Assembly (NCBI GenBank): GCA_944324235.1
Contig: CALUVN010000013.1
Span: 1 to 44,010 of the forward strand
Origin: Candidatus Gastranaerophilales bacterium
Lineage (GTDB): Bacteria > Cyanobacteriota > Vampirovibrionia > Gastranaerophilales > Gastranaerophilaceae
Reading direction: 5' to 3'
Length of the DNA: 44,010 nucleotides
A model generated the notes under the pieces. It did not search any database and was not told where the DNA came from. It was given only the letters and a program-made list of their open reading frames with translations. Shown here in pieces: positions 8,102 to 17,248 of this stretch. A program made the position numbers and the translations under genes. Each line of letters begins with the position of its first letter. Within the stretch, counting starts at the first letter, position 1.

Positions 8102-8129
8102 TTGAAAATTTCCTTTTACGTGCCATAAT
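8102..8129 (+). promoter_or_regulatory. uvrA promoter, apparently leaderless
   Basis: TTGAAA (8102-8107), a 16-nt spacer and CATAAT (8124-8129). The -10 ends 6 nt before the uvrA ATG, so the transcript would begin at the start codon. No Shine-Dalgarno is visible between the terminator and the ATG. Confidence 0.6.
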
Positions 8130-8135
8130 AAAATT

Positions 8136-10964
8136 ATGTTGGACAGGATTATAATAAAAGGCGCAAAAGAGCATAACCTGAGGGACGTATCGCTGGAACT
8201 TCCGAAAAATGAACTGATTGTTTTTACAGGCGTTTCAGGTTCCGGAAAAAGTTCTCTTGCTTTTGATACTATTTTTGCGGAAGGTCAAAGACGCTATGTC
8301 GAAAGTCTTTCTGTTTATGCAAGACAGTTTTTGGGTCAGCTTGACAAACCTGATGTCGAATATATTGACGGGCTTTCCCCTGCAATTTCCATTGACCAGA
8401 AATCAACAAGCAACAATCCGCGTTCTACCGTAGGTACTGTTACTGAAATTTATGATTACCTGAGACTTTTGTACGCGCGCGTCGGCACTCCTTATTGCCC
8501 GAATTGCGGAGAACCTGTCAAGCCGCAGTCTATCGATGAAATAGTCAATAATATAATGGCACTCGGTGAAGGTACTAAGATTCAAATTCTTGCACCTGTT
8601 GTAAGGGGTAAAAAGGGAGAATTCCAATCCATATTTGAAGAACTCCGTCAGGAAGGTTTTGTCCGTGTTAAAGTCGACGATGAAGTTTATAACCTAGATG
8701 AAGACGATATTGAATTAAGCAAAACAAAAAAACACACAATTCAGGTTGTAGTAGACAGAATTGTCGTTAAGGATTCCGCTCAATCGCGTATCGCAGACAG
8801 TGCCCAGATTGCACTCAAAAAAGCGGACGGGATTATGGTTGTGGATGTGATTGGTGATAAGGAAATTATTTTCAGCGAAAAACTTGCCTGCCCTAAATGT
8901 AATTTAAGCTTTGAAGAACTTGCCCCGCGGATTTTTTCATTCAATAATCCTTACGGAGCCTGTGAAAGATGTTCAGGATTAGGTGCGGATTTCGTTATTG
9001 ACCCTAATCTTGTTGTTCCTGACAGAAAAAAATCTATCTCAAACGGTGCGATTTACCCGTGGTCAAAAACATCAACAAATTATTACGATGATGTTTTGAA
9101 ATCAGTTTGTGAACATTACGGTATTAATATGGACACTCCGTTTGAAGATTTACCGGACTCTCAGCAGCAAATTATTCTCTACGGCGGCGACGACCTTGTT
9201 AAATTCCGTGTAATGAAATTCGGTACTCACAGGTATGAAACCAAATATCATAGATTTTCCGGTGTAATTCCGTTTCTGGAAAAACGCTATAACGATTCTA
9301 CAGCAGAATACTGGCGGGAAGAAATTGAGAAATATATGGTTACAACACCTTGCCCTGCATGCAACGGTGCCAGATTAAAACCGTTCCCGCTCGCCGTCAA
9401 AATTTTGGACAAAAATATATATGATTTTACTCTGATGTCGATTGATGAGGCTATTGAGTTCGTATCAGATTTGTATCTTGAATTAAGTGAATATCAAATT
9501 CAAATCGCAAGGCAAATCCTTGACGAAATCCGTGCACGTCTGAAATTTTTAAAAGATGTCGGTTTGGGCTATCTGAACCTTGCCCGTATGGCAGGCACGC
9601 TCTCCGGCGGCGAAGCTCAGCGTATAAGACTCGCAACTCAAATAGGCAGCGGACTTTCAGGGGTTTTATATGTTCTTGATGAACCTTCAATCGGACTTCA
9701 CCAGCGTGATAATGACAGGCTTATTAAAACACTGATTAAACTTCGAAATCTTGGCAATACTCTGATTGTTGTTGAACACGATGAAGAAACAATGCGTAAC
9801 GCTGATTATATTGTTGATATCGGGCCAAAGGCGGGGATTAACGGCGGTAAAATTATTGCACAGGGAACTCTTGACGATATTGTTAAATGCAAAAGCTCGC
9901 TTACAGGACAATATCTAAGCGGGGAAAGGTTTATTCCAATCCCTGACAAACTCCGTGAAGGCAACGGGGCAGTGCTTTCTGTAAAAAATGCTCATCTGAA
10001 TAACCTTAAAAATATCAATGTAGATATTCCGCTTGGTAAAATTGTAGTGTTAACAGGCGTTTCAGGTTCAGGTAAGTCAACCCTGATGCAGGATCTTATT
10101 TCTGAATACGCGCTGCACGTGCTCCGCGGTAACAAACCAAAACCGCAGGGTGTGGATGAAATTACAGGTTTTGAAAATATTGATAAAGTTATTTCCATAG
10201 ACCAGTCGCCGATTGGTAGAACTCCACGTTCAAACCCTGCAACTTACACGGATGTCTTTACGCAGATAAGAGAACTTTATGCTAAAACCAATGAATCAAA
10301 AGTTCGCGGTTATAAAGCCGGAAGGTTTAGTTTTAACGTTAAAGGCGGACGCTGCGAAGCATGTAAAGGCGACGGTGTTATTAAGATTGAAATGAACTTC
10401 CTCTCCGATGTTTATGTCAAATGTGATGTCTGCAAAGGTAAACGCTATAATAGAGAAACTCTTGAAGTTAAATATAAAGGCAAAACCATATCAGACGTCC
10501 TTGATATGAGTGTCAAAGAGGCGCTGGAATTTTTTGACAGTATTCCGTCAATTAAAAATAAGTTGAAAACGCTGAATGACGTAGGGTTGGATTATATCAA
10601 ACTCGGGCAAAGTGCAACTACACTTTCAGGCGGGGAGGCTCAGCGGATTAAGCTGGCTTCCGAACTTAATAAGCGAGCAACAGGCAGAACGCTTTATCTG
10701 CTTGATGAACCGTCGGTTGGTCTGCACTGGTATGATTTGGATAAACTTATTAAAATCCTGCACAGGCTTGCAGATCAGGGAAACACAATTCTTGTGATTG
10801 AGCATAACCTTGACTTAATAAAAGTGGCAGATTATATTATAGATTTAGGGCCGGAAGGCGGCGCCGGCGGAGGTCAGGTTGTGGCAGCCGGAACTCCGCA
10901 AGAAGTAGCTAAAGTTCCGGAGTCTTATACCGGACAATATTTAAAATGTATTTTCTACAAGTAA
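8136..10964 (+). CDS. uvrA: Excinuclease ABC subunit A
   Basis: UvrA is the damage-sensing ATPase of nucleotide excision repair; it loads UvrB at lesions. The 942 aa match the usual length. Visible in order: Walker A GVSGSGKS (about 32-39), zinc-binding CPNC and a second CPKC...CERC module (about 250-280), ABC signature [11 protein letters not shown] and Walker [10 protein letters not shown] in the first half, a second Walker A near 641-648, a CEAC...CDVC zinc module, and a second [11 protein letters not shown] with LDEPSVGLH. The start at [10 protein letters not shown] fits the family N-terminus exactly. The gene is probably transcribed alone or with the exported protein 13 nt downstream. 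Confidence 0.98.
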   Translation: MLDRIIIKGAKEHNLRDVSLELPKNELIVFTGVSGSGKSSLAFDTIFAEGQRRYVESLSVYARQFLGQLDKPDVEYIDGLSPAISIDQKSTSNNPRSTVGTVTEIYDYLRLLYARVGTPYCPNCGEPVKPQSIDEIVNNIMALGEGTKIQILAPVVRGKKGEFQSIFEELRQEGFVRVKVDDEVYNLDEDDIELSKTKKHTIQVVVDRIVVKDSAQSRIADSAQIALKKADGIMVVDVIGDKEIIFSEKLACPKCNLSFEELAPRIFSFNNPYGACERCSGLGADFVIDPNLVVPDRKKSISNGAIYPWSKTSTNYYDDVLKSVCEHYGINMDTPFEDLPDSQQQIILYGGDDLVKFRVMKFGTHRYETKYHRFSGVIPFLEKRYNDSTAEYWREEIEKYMVTTPCPACNGARLKPFPLAVKILDKNIYDFTLMSIDEAIEFVSDLYLELSEYQIQIARQILDEIRARLKFLKDVGLGYLNLARMAGTLSGGEAQRIRLATQIGSGLSGVLYVLDEPSIGLHQRDNDRLIKTLIKLRNLGNTLIVVEHDEETMRNADYIVDIGPKAGINGGKIIAQGTLDDIVKCKSSLTGQYLSGERFIPIPDKLREGNGAVLSVKNAHLNNLKNINVDIPLGKIVVLTGVSGSGKSTLMQDLISEYALHVLRGNKPKPQGVDEITGFENIDKVISIDQSPIGRTPRSNPATYTDVFTQIRELYAKTNESKVRGYKAGRFSFNVKGGRCEACKGDGVIKIEMNFLSDVYVKCDVCKGKRYNRETLEVKYKGKTISDVLDMSVKEALEFFDSIPSIKNKLKTLNDVGLDYIKLGQSATTLSGGEAQRIKLASELNKRATGRTLYLLDEPSVGLHWYDLDKLIKILHRLADQGNTILVIEHNLDLIKVADYIIDLGPEGGAGGGQVVAAGTPQEVAKVPESYTGQYLKCIFYK

Positions 10965-10977
10965 AGGAACTCAATGT

Positions 10978-11637
10978 ATGAAAAAATGGTTATTTTGGTT
11001 ATCAGCAGTATTTTTAACTTCATCTGTTTCTTTTGCTGCGGAGGTTTTGCAGGTGGAATCTCTTACTAAATTTTCGACTGCGGAATATCCGTCTGAAGTA
11101 CGTGTAAAAGCTCTTAATGACATAGACTTAGCGCCTGATATAAATATAAAAGAAGGGTACACTCTGACAGGGAAGCTTGTCGATGTTGCCTCTCCAAAAA
11201 GATTGAAACGTGATGCAAAGTTTTCGTTTATGCCAATGTATTATGTTGATAACAACGGTAAAACTACTATGATAAAAGATCCGTTTGAAGGCAGATACAC
11301 AAAAGATATAGAGATAGATAAAGGTCAGCTTGCAAAATCTGCAGCACTTGGCGTTGGCAGTTACTTTGTGCAGGGATTGAGCGTTGGCTATTATGCTGTT
11401 GAAGGCGCGGTTAAAAATGAATCCGATAACAGATTTAAATCGTCAGTAAAATCAATATATAAACATTCTCCGTTATCTTATGTCGAAAAAGGACAGGATA
11501 TAGAAATTAATGTTCATGATGTTTTCGGGTTGAAGTTCAAGGTTGAAGATGAACCTGTTCAGGAAGTCGCCCCCGGAAAATTCAGAGCAGGAAATTTTGA
11601 ATATAAAATGGATAGTGAAAATAATCCCGCAAATTAA
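10978..11637 (+). CDS. Exported hypothetical protein
   Basis: This 219-aa protein has a clear Sec signal peptide: KK, a hydrophobic core to about residue 18, then SFA before AEV (likely cleavage near 20-21). The mature part contains IKEGYTLTGKLVDVASPKRLKRDA (about 58-81), a beta-rich segment and a mid-region hydrophobic or amphipathic stretch around AALGVGSYFVQG. It has no cysteines or lipobox. It probably lies in the periplasm or outer membrane. I do not recognise the family. AAAGGAA upstream supports the start. It follows uvrA by 13 nt, probably by read-through, and is bounded by a terminator. Confidence 0.8.
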   Translation: MKKWLFWLSAVFLTSSVSFAAEVLQVESLTKFSTAEYPSEVRVKALNDIDLAPDINIKEGYTLTGKLVDVASPKRLKRDAKFSFMPMYYVDNNGKTTMIKDPFEGRYTKDIEIDKGQLAKSAALGVGSYFVQGLSVGYYAVEGAVKNESDNRFKSSVKSIYKHSPLSYVEKGQDIEINVHDVFGLKFKVEDEPVQEVAPGKFRAGNFEYKMDSENNPAN

Positions 11638-11661
11638 TAATTTTAAGTTGATTTATAATTG

Positions 11662-11696
11662 AAAAACTCCTCTGATAATCTCAGAGGAGTTTTTTA
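11662..11696. terminator. Bidirectional terminator between the exported protein and tsf
   Basis: The 10-bp stem ACTCCTCTGA/TCAGAGGAGT is flanked by A5 on one side and T6 on the other, so it can end transcription of both convergent units. Confidence 0.9.
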
Positions 11697-11715
11697 GTTG
11701 TTATTTAAAGTTTAA

Positions 11716-12579
11716 TTAGCCGTTGATTTGGCTCATAACTTCTTCAGCAAAGTTATCCTGACGTTTTTCAAGACCTTCACCGAGAACGAATCTTGTGAAT
11801 GCTTTGATTGTCAATTTACCTTCGATTAATTGAGCGATTGTAACGTCCGGATTTTTAACAAACGGTTGTTCAAGAAGGCATCTTTCAGCCATAAGTTTGT
11901 TAACACGGCCTTCAACGATTTTACCTCTGATAGCTTCAGGTTTCTTTTGAAGGTCTTCTTTACCCATTTCGATTCTTGTTTCTTCATCGATAACAGATTG
12001 CGGAATTTGTTCTCTTGAAACAAATTGCGGAGCAGATGCTGCAATGTGAAGACAAATATCATTCATCAATTCATCATCTTTTTTATCTGTTTGAAGAAGA
12101 ACGCCTGTTTTGCCGTTGTGGATGTATGTAGCAACAGCGCCTTCATATCTTACAAATCTTCTGAAAGTGATTTTTTCACCGATAGAAGCGATTTTTTCTT
12201 TGATGATATCAGCAATAACTTTTCCGCATTGAGGGCAAGTTGAAGCGAGTAATGCATCAACATCAGCAGGGTTTGCTTTTGCAACAAATTCAGCGAGGTT
12301 GTTAGTCAGAGCTTTGAATTCATCATTTTTAGCAACGAAGTCAGTTTCGCAGTTAACTTCAACCATAGCGCCGCAATCGTCTTGAACGTAAGAACCTACA
12401 AGACCTTCTGCTGCAATTCTGCCCATTTTCTTTTCAGCAGAAGCAATACCTTTTTGGCGGAGCAATTCCATAGCTTTTTCCATATCACCGTCAACTTCAA
12501 CGAGGGCTTTTTTAGCATCCATCATGCCTGCGCCTGTTTTATCGCGGAGTTCTTTTACCATTTGAGCTGTAATAGTCAT
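11716..12579 (-). CDS. tsf: Elongation factor Ts
   Basis: EF-Ts is the guanine-nucleotide exchange factor for EF-Tu. The N-terminal UBA-like domain (VKELRDKTGAGMMDAKKAL, about 9-27) and the exchange motif VNCETDFVAKNDEF (about 73-86) are intact. AGGAG precedes the ATG. It is second in the rpsB-tsf operon, 66 nt after rpsB. One oddity is CPQCGK at about residues 114-119, within the segment before the conserved IASIGEKI helix: a CxxC not expected of most EF-Ts proteins. The 287-aa length is normal. Confidence 0.97.
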   Translation of the reverse strand: MTITAQMVKELRDKTGAGMMDAKKALVEVDGDMEKAMELLRQKGIASAEKKMGRIAAEGLVGSYVQDDCGAMVEVNCETDFVAKNDEFKALTNNLAEFVAKANPADVDALLASTCPQCGKVIADIIKEKIASIGEKITFRRFVRYEGAVATYIHNGKTGVLLQTDKKDDELMNDICLHIAASAPQFVSREQIPQSVIDEETRIEMGKEDLQKKPEAIRGKIVEGRVNKLMAERCLLEQPFVKNPDVTIAQLIEGKLTIKAFTRFVLGEGLEKRQDNFAEEVMSQING

Positions 12580-12606
12580 TTTAAATTCTCTCCTTTTTTT
12601 AAGTGG

Positions 12607-12625
12607 GGAGCGGAAATTCCGCTCC
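12607..12625 (-). promoter_or_regulatory. Hairpin in the rpsB-tsf intercistronic gap
   Basis: A strong GC-rich stem (GGAGCGG with CCGCTCC, 5-nt loop) lies between rpsB and tsf. On the coding strand it is followed by A-rich sequence, not a U run, so it is not a standard terminator. It may set the rpsB:tsf ratio by processing or by protecting an mRNA end. Confidence 0.6.
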
Positions 12626-12645
12626 TCAGATAATAAATAATTTAA

Positions 12646-13407
12646 TTATACTTCAACGCTTTCAACGCCGGCATCTTCAGGTTTAATTTCTTCGATTTTA
12701 GCGGTTTTGTTAGCGTTGTTTTCTTTTAATTGTTTACCTTCAAGAACAGCGTCAGCCAGTTTAGAGGTAATCAATTTGATTGAGCGGATTGCATCATCGT
12801 TACCAGGGATGATGTAATTAATGCCATCCGGATCTGCATTTGTATCTGCAAGGCAGATTACAGGAATATTCAATTTGTTAGCTTCCTGAATAGCGATTAA
12901 TTCTTTTTTCTGGTCTACGATAAAGATTAAGTCAGGCAGACCTCTCATTTCTTTAATACCGCCTAAAGTTTTGCTCAATTTAGAGATTTGTCTGTTAATT
13001 TGAGCAATTTCTTTTTTAGGTAATTTGTCAATATGACCGCTTTCAACAAAGTCTTCAAGTTCTCTTAATTTGTTAACTCTTGAGCGGATTGTATCAAAGT
13101 TGGTAAGCATACCGCCTAACCATCTTCTGTTGATATAATAAGCGCCTGCTCTTTTAGCTTCTTCTGCAATTACTTCTGCAGCTTGTTTTTTAGTACCTAC
13201 AAAGAGGATGTTTTTATTACGTGCTGCATAATCTCTTACTATAGCGTATGCTTCATCAAGCAAATCAGTAGTTTTACGTAAATCAAGAACGTAAATACCG
13301 TTTCTTGCACCGTAAATATACGGTTTCATTTTAGGGTTCCATCTTTGTGTTTGGTGTCCGAAGTGTACACCTGCTTCTAAAAGTTCAATCATAGATGCTA
13401 CCGGCAT
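12646..13407 (-). CDS. rpsB: 30S ribosomal protein S2
   Basis: S2 is a late-assembling protein of the 30S subunit. The 253-aa sequence has the family signature throughout: the [17 protein letters not shown] segment near 10-26, [12 protein letters not shown] near 93-104, and [12 protein letters not shown] near 140. The start is supported by AAGGAG 6-7 nt upstream of the ATG. It heads an operon with tsf, as in most bacteria. The acidic C-terminus (about 230-253) is a variable tail. Confidence 0.98.
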   Translation of the reverse strand: MPVASMIELLEAGVHFGHQTQRWNPKMKPYIYGARNGIYVLDLRKTTDLLDEAYAIVRDYAARNKNILFVGTKKQAAEVIAEEAKRAGAYYINRRWLGGMLTNFDTIRSRVNKLRELEDFVESGHIDKLPKKEIAQINRQISKLSKTLGGIKEMRGLPDLIFIVDQKKELIAIQEANKLNIPVICLADTNADPDGINYIIPGNDDAIRSIKLITSKLADAVLEGKQLKENNANKTAKIEEIKPEDAGVESVEV

Positions 13408-13556
13408 CGTTTTTCTCCTTTATGTTAATGTATTGTACTACGGGCTAAACCGTCCCATTCAGTATTTTGCGGAGTTTAAGTTTTGTTGGTAAACGTACTG
13501 TGAAGTGTTACGTTTCCGGCTTTTACCGCCGCTGCCTGAACTAGGGCAAAACCTAT
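13408..13556 (-). promoter_or_regulatory. Structured rpsB 5' leader
   Basis: About 150 nt of transcribed leader lie between the predicted start site and the rpsB ATG. Small stems are visible: AAACGTA/TACGTTT (13491-13497 with 13509-13515), CGGC/GCCG (13517-13520 with 13528-13531) and TGCC/GGCA (13533-13536 with 13545-13548). This is a plausible site for autoregulation by S2, as known for rpsB in other bacteria, but I cannot match it to a named leader family. Confidence 0.5.
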
Positions 13557-13562
13557 CGGACT

Positions 13563-13589
13563 AGTATAACCAATATTATGATATAACAA
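13563..13589 (-). promoter_or_regulatory. rpsB: rpsB-tsf promoter
   Basis: On the minus strand, TTGTTA (13584-13589) and TATACT (13563-13568) are 15 nt apart, or 16 nt if TTTGTT is used as the -35. Transcription would start near 13556, giving a long leader. The region between this and the MCE gene start at 13702 is A/T-rich with no other gene. Confidence 0.6.
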
Positions 13590-13701
13590 ACATAAATATA
13601 TTCAAATCAAATATTGATTTTTATTAAGTTTATGGGGGATAAAATTTTTACCTTGTTCGGCAATTTATTCAAATTTTAATGAATATTATACTGACGTCGT
13701 T

Positions 13702-14616
13702 ATGATGGAAAAAATTAAAAACTTTTTTTTAAGATTTAAAGTACATGTTTATGTTGTGTTTATCCTGATTCTTGCATTGTGGGGGCTGCATAATATGATG
13801 CACAAACATATTATTGCAGAATTTACCGAACTCGCGCCTTTTTCGAGAAATATGCCTGTTTATTACAAAGGTTTCAAGGTTGGTAAATCCATAAGTATAA
13901 AGCCGAATAAAAATTATACGGCAACGAGAATAAAGTTAGTTCTGTACCCGATGGACTTGATTTTACCGGCAAATATAATTGCAAGGGTGAAGAAAAGGGA
14001 CAAAGAGTTTGACTATATTGAGATTGAGTATCCTTCGAGTCCTATGATAAGAAAATTGCGCAGCGGTGATATTATAGAGGGTAAGACATCGCTTGATTTT
14101 AAAGATATTTTGCAGCAGCAGGCGGATTCAGGTGCGCTTGATGAGGTTGGGGATAAGCTTTCGGATGTCCTTGACAGTGTTAAAAATACAAGTGATGCCT
14201 TAACACAGTTGTTTGAAGTTTTGCAGGTTACAGTTGAACAAAATCAACAAAATATTAAAATTACGACTGATAATCTTGCTCAAATGTCTAAAAATGTAAA
14301 TAATCTTACTTATAAAGTTGATGATTCAATGACAGAAAAGCAGCTTAAAAATATTTCAAACCGCTTGAGTCTTACAAGCAATCATCTCGAACGGACTACA
14401 AGAAATCTTGAAAATATTACAAAAAATATTAATGCTTCCACTCAATCGTTAAACAGTACAATGAACGGAATAAATAGTTCAGTTCAAAATGTCAGTGGCA
14501 TTACCTGTGATGTGAGAAAAATTACTTACGGTTTATCCAACACTATGCAAAAGAACTTTTCCGGTTTCCGCCTGCTGTTTGGCAAGGCTGTTGATATCCC
14601 AAAAGCTTGTAAATAA
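13702..14616 (+). CDS. MCE/MlaD-family lipid-transport protein
   Basis: This 304-aa protein has an N-terminal membrane anchor (about 14-30) and one MCE/MlaD domain (about 38-125; APFSRNMPVYYKGFKVGKS is the typical opening strand pair). A long helical region follows with repeated Asn/Ser/Thr heptads (about 140-290), as in MCE proteins that form periplasmic hexameric lipid channels. Such proteins work with MlaE/MlaF-type permease and ATPase subunits, which are not in this window. Either Met of MM may be the start. No strong ribosome site is seen. A small C-terminal segment carries two cysteines. Confidence 0.85.
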   Translation: MMEKIKNFFLRFKVHVYVVFILILALWGLHNMMHKHIIAEFTELAPFSRNMPVYYKGFKVGKSISIKPNKNYTATRIKLVLYPMDLILPANIIARVKKRDKEFDYIEIEYPSSPMIRKLRSGDIIEGKTSLDFKDILQQQADSGALDEVGDKLSDVLDSVKNTSDALTQLFEVLQVTVEQNQQNIKITTDNLAQMSKNVNNLTYKVDDSMTEKQLKNISNRLSLTSNHLERTTRNLENITKNINASTQSLNSTMNGINSSVQNVSGITCDVRKITYGLSNTMQKNFSGFRLLFGKAVDIPKACK

Positions 14617-14666
14617 TTCTGATTTATGAAATAATTCTTGCATAAATAATTTTCGGGATTAGTTCA

Positions 14667-16364
14667 ATGAAGTGTATCAAAGATTTTGCTGCAAGTTATA
14701 AGGCGGATATTATTGCTCTGTTGTTTCTTGTAACTGTATATTTATTAATAGTAATAATGCAGTGGGGCTATTGGGGAAATCTTTTTACAGACTGCGGGAG
14801 AGAAGCTTTTTTACCGGCAGTAATACTTAAAGGCAAGATTCTCTTTAAAGATGTTTTTGCTATGTACGCACCGCTGCCTTATCAGATTAATGCCTTGTTG
14901 TATATGGTTTTCAAACCGGATTTCAATTTGATGCAGATAATTGGCGTCATTTCTTCATTATTTATACTTGCAGGACTTTATCGTATTTGCAGATTTTTTA
15001 CTTCTCCGTTGTATTCCTGTGTTTTTGGAATATTTGTTCTCGGAGTTTTTATGTTAAGGAGTTTTACTTGTATAAATTACGTATTTCCTTATTGTTATGC
15101 AATTATATATGCTCTGGCCGGCGCAATATATTTTACGCTTTTCTCTTTAATGTATATTGAACAGGATAACAAGAATTGCATGTATGCGGCAGGATTTTTT
15201 ATGGGAATATCTGTGGCATGTAAGCCGGAATTTATTTTATGCTACATTCCGTTTTTAGTGTTGATGTTATATAAAAAAATAGGGCTTAAAGCGCTTGTGC
15301 TTTATTTAATACTGTTTATTCTGCCTTCTTTATTGAGCTGGGGAATATTGTTTTTGCAAGGTTTTACATTTGAAGATTTAAGCCGTTATTTTGTGTTTTT
15401 ACAAAACTTTTTTGCGTCTGATGAACAGAAATTTTTTAATGAATTTACTGCGTATAATTGGAATTTAAATAAATTTTTGTCAGTTTCTTTAAATTTTGTC
15501 ATATTTGTACTTTATGCTGCTATAAATATTTCACTTATTTATGTTTTTGCAAAGACAAATAATCTTTTTTTTAAAATAGTTATTGCCTGTATATTATATG
15601 TTTTAAATTTAACCTTCTTAAGTACATCAGGTGCATATCGCAATTTGAATCTTTTTTCCTGGATAGGTTTGTCTCTTATTTTTGTATGTATATTTTTGTT
15701 GTATAAGCTTCATAAAAATTTTGATAAAAAATTATTTATGTTGTTGTTTTTGTCAATTACTGCAATAACAGCATGTTTGCGAACAAATCTTTTACTTTTT
15801 TCTGATTACGCTATATATCTTGCACTGCTGCCTGCAGCTGCAAATTTTATATTTATTGATTTTTATATTAAGAATGACAGGTTTAAAAATTCCGTAATGT
15901 GTTTTTTGATAATTTCGTCTATATTTATGCTGGGATTGTCAATTCATATGAAGAAAAAGTTATTCATACCTGTGCAAACTCCGCTTGGCAGGCTTTATTC
16001 TTTCCCGAAAGATACTGAGCTATTTGAAAATGCATTGAAATATACACTGGAGAATACATCTGCTGATGATACAGTATTAATGTTGCCTGAAGGAGTTTTG
16101 CTAAATTTTGTAACCGGACGAAATACAAATACAAAATTATATCACCTGATTCCGAACCATATTGCCGCATTGGGAGAAAAAAATATTATTACTGAACTTC
16201 AAACAAACCCGCCTGATTATATATACATAGCGGATATAGATTATTATATGTATGGCAAGTCTTTTATATGTAAAGATTTTGGTGTAAATTTCTGCAATGC
16301 CGTATATGAAAATTATCAATTACAGAAAAAGTTTGACGGGTTGGAAATTTATAAACATAAGTAA
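14667..16364 (+). CDS. GT-C fold membrane glycosyltransferase (GT39/GT83-like)
   Basis: This 565-aa multi-pass protein has about 11-12 membrane segments and a C-terminal soluble part. The first external loop has FTDCGREAFLP (about 38-48), the acidic motif where GT-C enzymes of the ArnT/PMT type place their catalytic Asp, followed by YAPLPYQINALLYMVF. Such enzymes transfer sugars from polyprenyl-phosphate donors to lipids, glycans or proteins on the outer face of the inner membrane. The acceptor cannot be predicted. It lies 50 nt after the MCE gene and is possibly co-transcribed. Codon use is very A/T-rich with many Phe and Ile codons. Confidence 0.85.
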   Translation: MKCIKDFAASYKADIIALLFLVTVYLLIVIMQWGYWGNLFTDCGREAFLPAVILKGKILFKDVFAMYAPLPYQINALLYMVFKPDFNLMQIIGVISSLFILAGLYRICRFFTSPLYSCVFGIFVLGVFMLRSFTCINYVFPYCYAIIYALAGAIYFTLFSLMYIEQDNKNCMYAAGFFMGISVACKPEFILCYIPFLVLMLYKKIGLKALVLYLILFILPSLLSWGILFLQGFTFEDLSRYFVFLQNFFASDEQKFFNEFTAYNWNLNKFLSVSLNFVIFVLYAAINISLIYVFAKTNNLFFKIVIACILYVLNLTFLSTSGAYRNLNLFSWIGLSLIFVCIFLLYKLHKNFDKKLFMLLFLSITAITACLRTNLLLFSDYAIYLALLPAAANFIFIDFYIKNDRFKNSVMCFLIISSIFMLGLSIHMKKKLFIPVQTPLGRLYSFPKDTELFENALKYTLENTSADDTVLMLPEGVLLNFVTGRNTNTKLYHLIPNHIAALGEKNIITELQTNPPDYIYIADIDYYMYGKSFICKDFGVNFCNAVYENYQLQKKFDGLEIYKHK

Positions 16365-16377
16365 GAAGAAATAAAAA

Positions 16378-16800
16378 TTATGCGTAATAATCAATTTTCT
16401 TTTTCTGTTTGATATTTTCCGCTTCAGCTCTAATGTTTCTGGCTTGAGCTGCGACTCTAAAATCCTGTCCTGAAGGGTCTGCAGGTGCCATAGCTGCTCT
16501 GACTACTGTGTTTGCGTCGTCAATTGTTTTTTGAGGGTTGTCAGGACGGAGTACCGGCATCATTATTGCAACGTGTCCGCCGACAGGAATTCCTTCTTCA
16601 TTCGTTTCTATAACGATAGCTCCTGCAAGAGGCCCGCCTGCAGCTTTATGTGCGCTTTCGTGTGCATAAATATCGCGGTAGTTTTTGTTAATCAGTGCCT
16701 GACGGGCATCATTATTCTGCTGTTGTTGATATTTTTGAACAGCCTGAGTTCTCATTATCGGATTTGACGCAAAACTTATTGCACTGACACCACTAACCAT
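16378..16800 (-). CDS. SprA-related putative metalloprotease, short form
   Basis: This 140-aa protein has IYAHESAHKAAGGPLAG at about residues 44-60. HESAH fits the zinc-metalloprotease HExxH pattern. With the later VGGHVAI and the VRAAMAPADPSGQDFRVAAQA block (about 99-118), it matches the SprA-related family (PF12118), whose activity is largely uncharacterised. No signal peptide is seen. The N-terminal ISFASN segment resembles the tag of other small proteins here. AAGGAG upstream supports the start. It is convergent with the glycosyltransferase gene, 13 nt apart. Family members are often longer, so this is a minimal version. Confidence 0.85.
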   Translation of the reverse strand: MVSGVSAISFASNPIMRTQAVQKYQQQQNNDARQALINKNYRDIYAHESAHKAAGGPLAGAIVIETNEEGIPVGGHVAIMMPVLRPDNPQKTIDDANTVVRAAMAPADPSGQDFRVAAQARNIRAEAENIKQKKKIDYYA

Positions 16801-16866
16801 AATTTATACTCCTTATCTTTCACCTGCTACAATTATAGCATAACTTTTAAAAACTTGCAAGCTGTA

Positions 16867-17136
16867 TTAAACCAATTCTAAATTTTTTGTAATAAACGGA
16901 TTGATAAAATTACATTTTTCATCATTTGCGAGTTTGCATTTTATTCTTCCGTCAGGGTATTTCCCCGAGTGGTAAACGGAAGTTAAAACCATTACTTTAG
17001 CCGCGTCAAGTATGTTCATTGATGTCAAATCCATAACAATTTCAGATGAATTTACCCCCGATAAGCATTTTTTGACTTTTGTCGAAAGTTCTTCCTGTCC
17101 TTCTATTTTAAACTCTATATAATTTGATTTTTTCAT
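16867..17136 (-). CDS. Small STAS-like protein
   Basis: This 89-aa protein has the central segment EIVMDLTSMNILDAAKVMVL (about 32-51), which has the hydrophobic strand, Asp, Ser/Met-N and helix pattern of STAS/anti-sigma-factor antagonist domains. The usual phosphorylatable Ser is not clearly placed. No membrane segment or signal peptide. The gene is divergent from kdsD with 112 nt between. There is no Shine-Dalgarno; a weak -10-like GATAAA sits 7 nt before the ATG. The STAS relationship is a tentative pattern match. Confidence 0.55.
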   Translation of the reverse strand: MKKSNYIEFKIEGQEELSTKVKKCLSGVNSSEIVMDLTSMNILDAAKVMVLTSVYHSGKYPDGRIKCKLANDEKCNFINPFITKNLELV

Positions 17137-17212
17137 ATAAATGTTTATCGTCGGAATTTATAAAAAAGTTAAAAATTTTGATACATTTAGTACTTTTAAA
17201 GGATATTTATTG

Positions 17213-17218
17213 TATAAT
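17213..17218 (+). promoter_or_regulatory. kdsD operon -10 element
   Basis: A perfect TATAAT lies about 30 nt before the kdsD start. The -35 is weak (TACTTT near 17191). The leader would carry the GGGGAG ribosome site at about 17237-17242, 6 nt before the ATG at 17249. Confidence 0.5.
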
Positions 17219-17248
17219 TAAAATAGAAAATACAAAGGGGAGTACTGT

